Part shown: one piece after another, positions 63,750-64,000 of the stretch
Numbering within the stretch: the stretch's first letter is position 1
How the letters are laid out: every line of letters starts with the position of its first letter
Assembly (NCBI RefSeq): GCF_963082655.1
Contig: NC_081554.1
Location: 93,626,245-93,690,244 of the forward strand
Source of the DNA: Stomoxys calcitrans
Taxonomy: Eukaryota; Arthropoda; Insecta; Diptera; Muscidae
Direction: 5' to 3'
DNA length: 64,000 nucleotides
The notes under the pieces: generated by a model
Seen by the model: the letters and a program-made list of their open reading frames with translations, nothing else
What the model was told of the DNA's origin: nothing
Databases searched by the model: none
Position numbers and translations under genes: made by a program

Positions 63750-64000
63750 TTTTAGATAAATCGCTTCTACCGCCTACCGTAAGGCAAAGATATTTTCCTA
63801 TTTTAGATCGGCTTGTGCAGTAAGAAGGCCGAAAAATAAGAAGGCAGTGGTGGCGGAGAATTATGGGAAGCTCATAATGATAAGCTTAGAGTTTATAAGA
63901 AGTAAATGAGCAAGTCCAAAAGGATAGACTTTGACAGGTTGATCGAGGAAGTCCCAAATATAATGGATACTTCAAGATTGCGGAATCAAATGGACAAGGA
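63750..64000 (+). mobile_element. LOA-type LINE fragment, cut by window edge
   Basis: Plus-strand frames give KAHNDKLRVYKK, then a stop, and MSKSKRIDFDRLIEEVPNIM, DTSRLRNQMDK. This resembles the K-R-x-SW-x-F-C...I...P...RL...L-KD linker before RT in LOA/R1-type LINEs. Only about 80 codons are visible, with stops. The stretch 63571-63750 is unrecognised. Confidence 0.4.

Overview
This 64 kb window looks like nuclear DNA of a higher fly, most likely a muscid such as a stable fly or house fly. The evidence is an AT-rich background, intron-like spacing, a Drosophila-style 5' leader rich in CAA/CAG, and non-LTR retrotransposons of the jockey and LOA/I types with mariner and related DNA elements. 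I cannot fix the species from sequence alone. There is no bacterial, CRISPR or organellar content. Well over half of the window is transposable-element sequence, much of it nested and broken.

The only convincing host-gene sequence is a 73-codon coding exon on the + strand (28194-28412). It follows a leader with three short upstream ORFs and ends at a GTAAGT donor in phase 0. About 2.6 kb downstream, at 31023/31024, a pyrimidine tract and CAG are followed directly by GTACGT. That is the layout of a recursive ('ratchet') splice site in long fly introns. I read 28413 to the right edge as probably one long intron loaded with repeats. The 10.3-13.2 kb stretch, with CT runs and a TATA/initiator-like pair, could be an upstream promoter, but this is weak.

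Layout: 0-0.9 kb, a broken gene fragment resembling the DUF4780 family, with two tandem duplications. 3.0-7.3 kb, LOA-type LINE pieces; one has an 11-bp target duplication, another is split by a tRNA-derived SINE that itself holds a noncoding repeat. 7.4-9.7 kb, noncoding modular repeats. 10.1 kb, a mariner MITE. 13.3-15.8 kb, a decayed jockey-type LINE and LOA pieces. 16-27.5 kb, many modular repeats, a decayed Tc1/mariner-superfamily transposase and a LINE 3' fragment with a 14-bp target duplication. 29-32 kb, another LOA-type LINE, a MITE and LINE tails. 33-38.7 kb, SINEs, modular repeats and a Harbinger-like MITE nested in a SINE. 38.7-40.9 kb, the best-preserved LINE, a jockey-type reverse transcriptase. 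41-47.3 kb, a transposase relic and a LOA copy split by a long-TIR element and a modular repeat. 47.5-57.2 kb, modular repeats and SINEs. 57.2-63.6 kb, a CR1/jockey-like LINE relic and a jockey copy that contains both a 180-bp satellite array and a truncated mariner. 63.75-64 kb, the edge of another LOA-type element.

The most interesting theme is a superfamily of noncoding elements. They share a palindromic ATACCC/GGGTAT head, a conserved block ending TAGCCATGTCCGTC, an interior of tandem modules of about 153 bp, and a GC-rich hairpin tail. One copy keeps the usual head and tail but carries a different interior array. This resembles Helentron/DINE-type rolling-circle derivatives. A second theme is SINE-LINE partnership: one tRNA-derived SINE shares its 3' end with the LOA-type LINE, and a mini-retroposon seems to join a jockey 5' leader unit to the jockey 3' tail.
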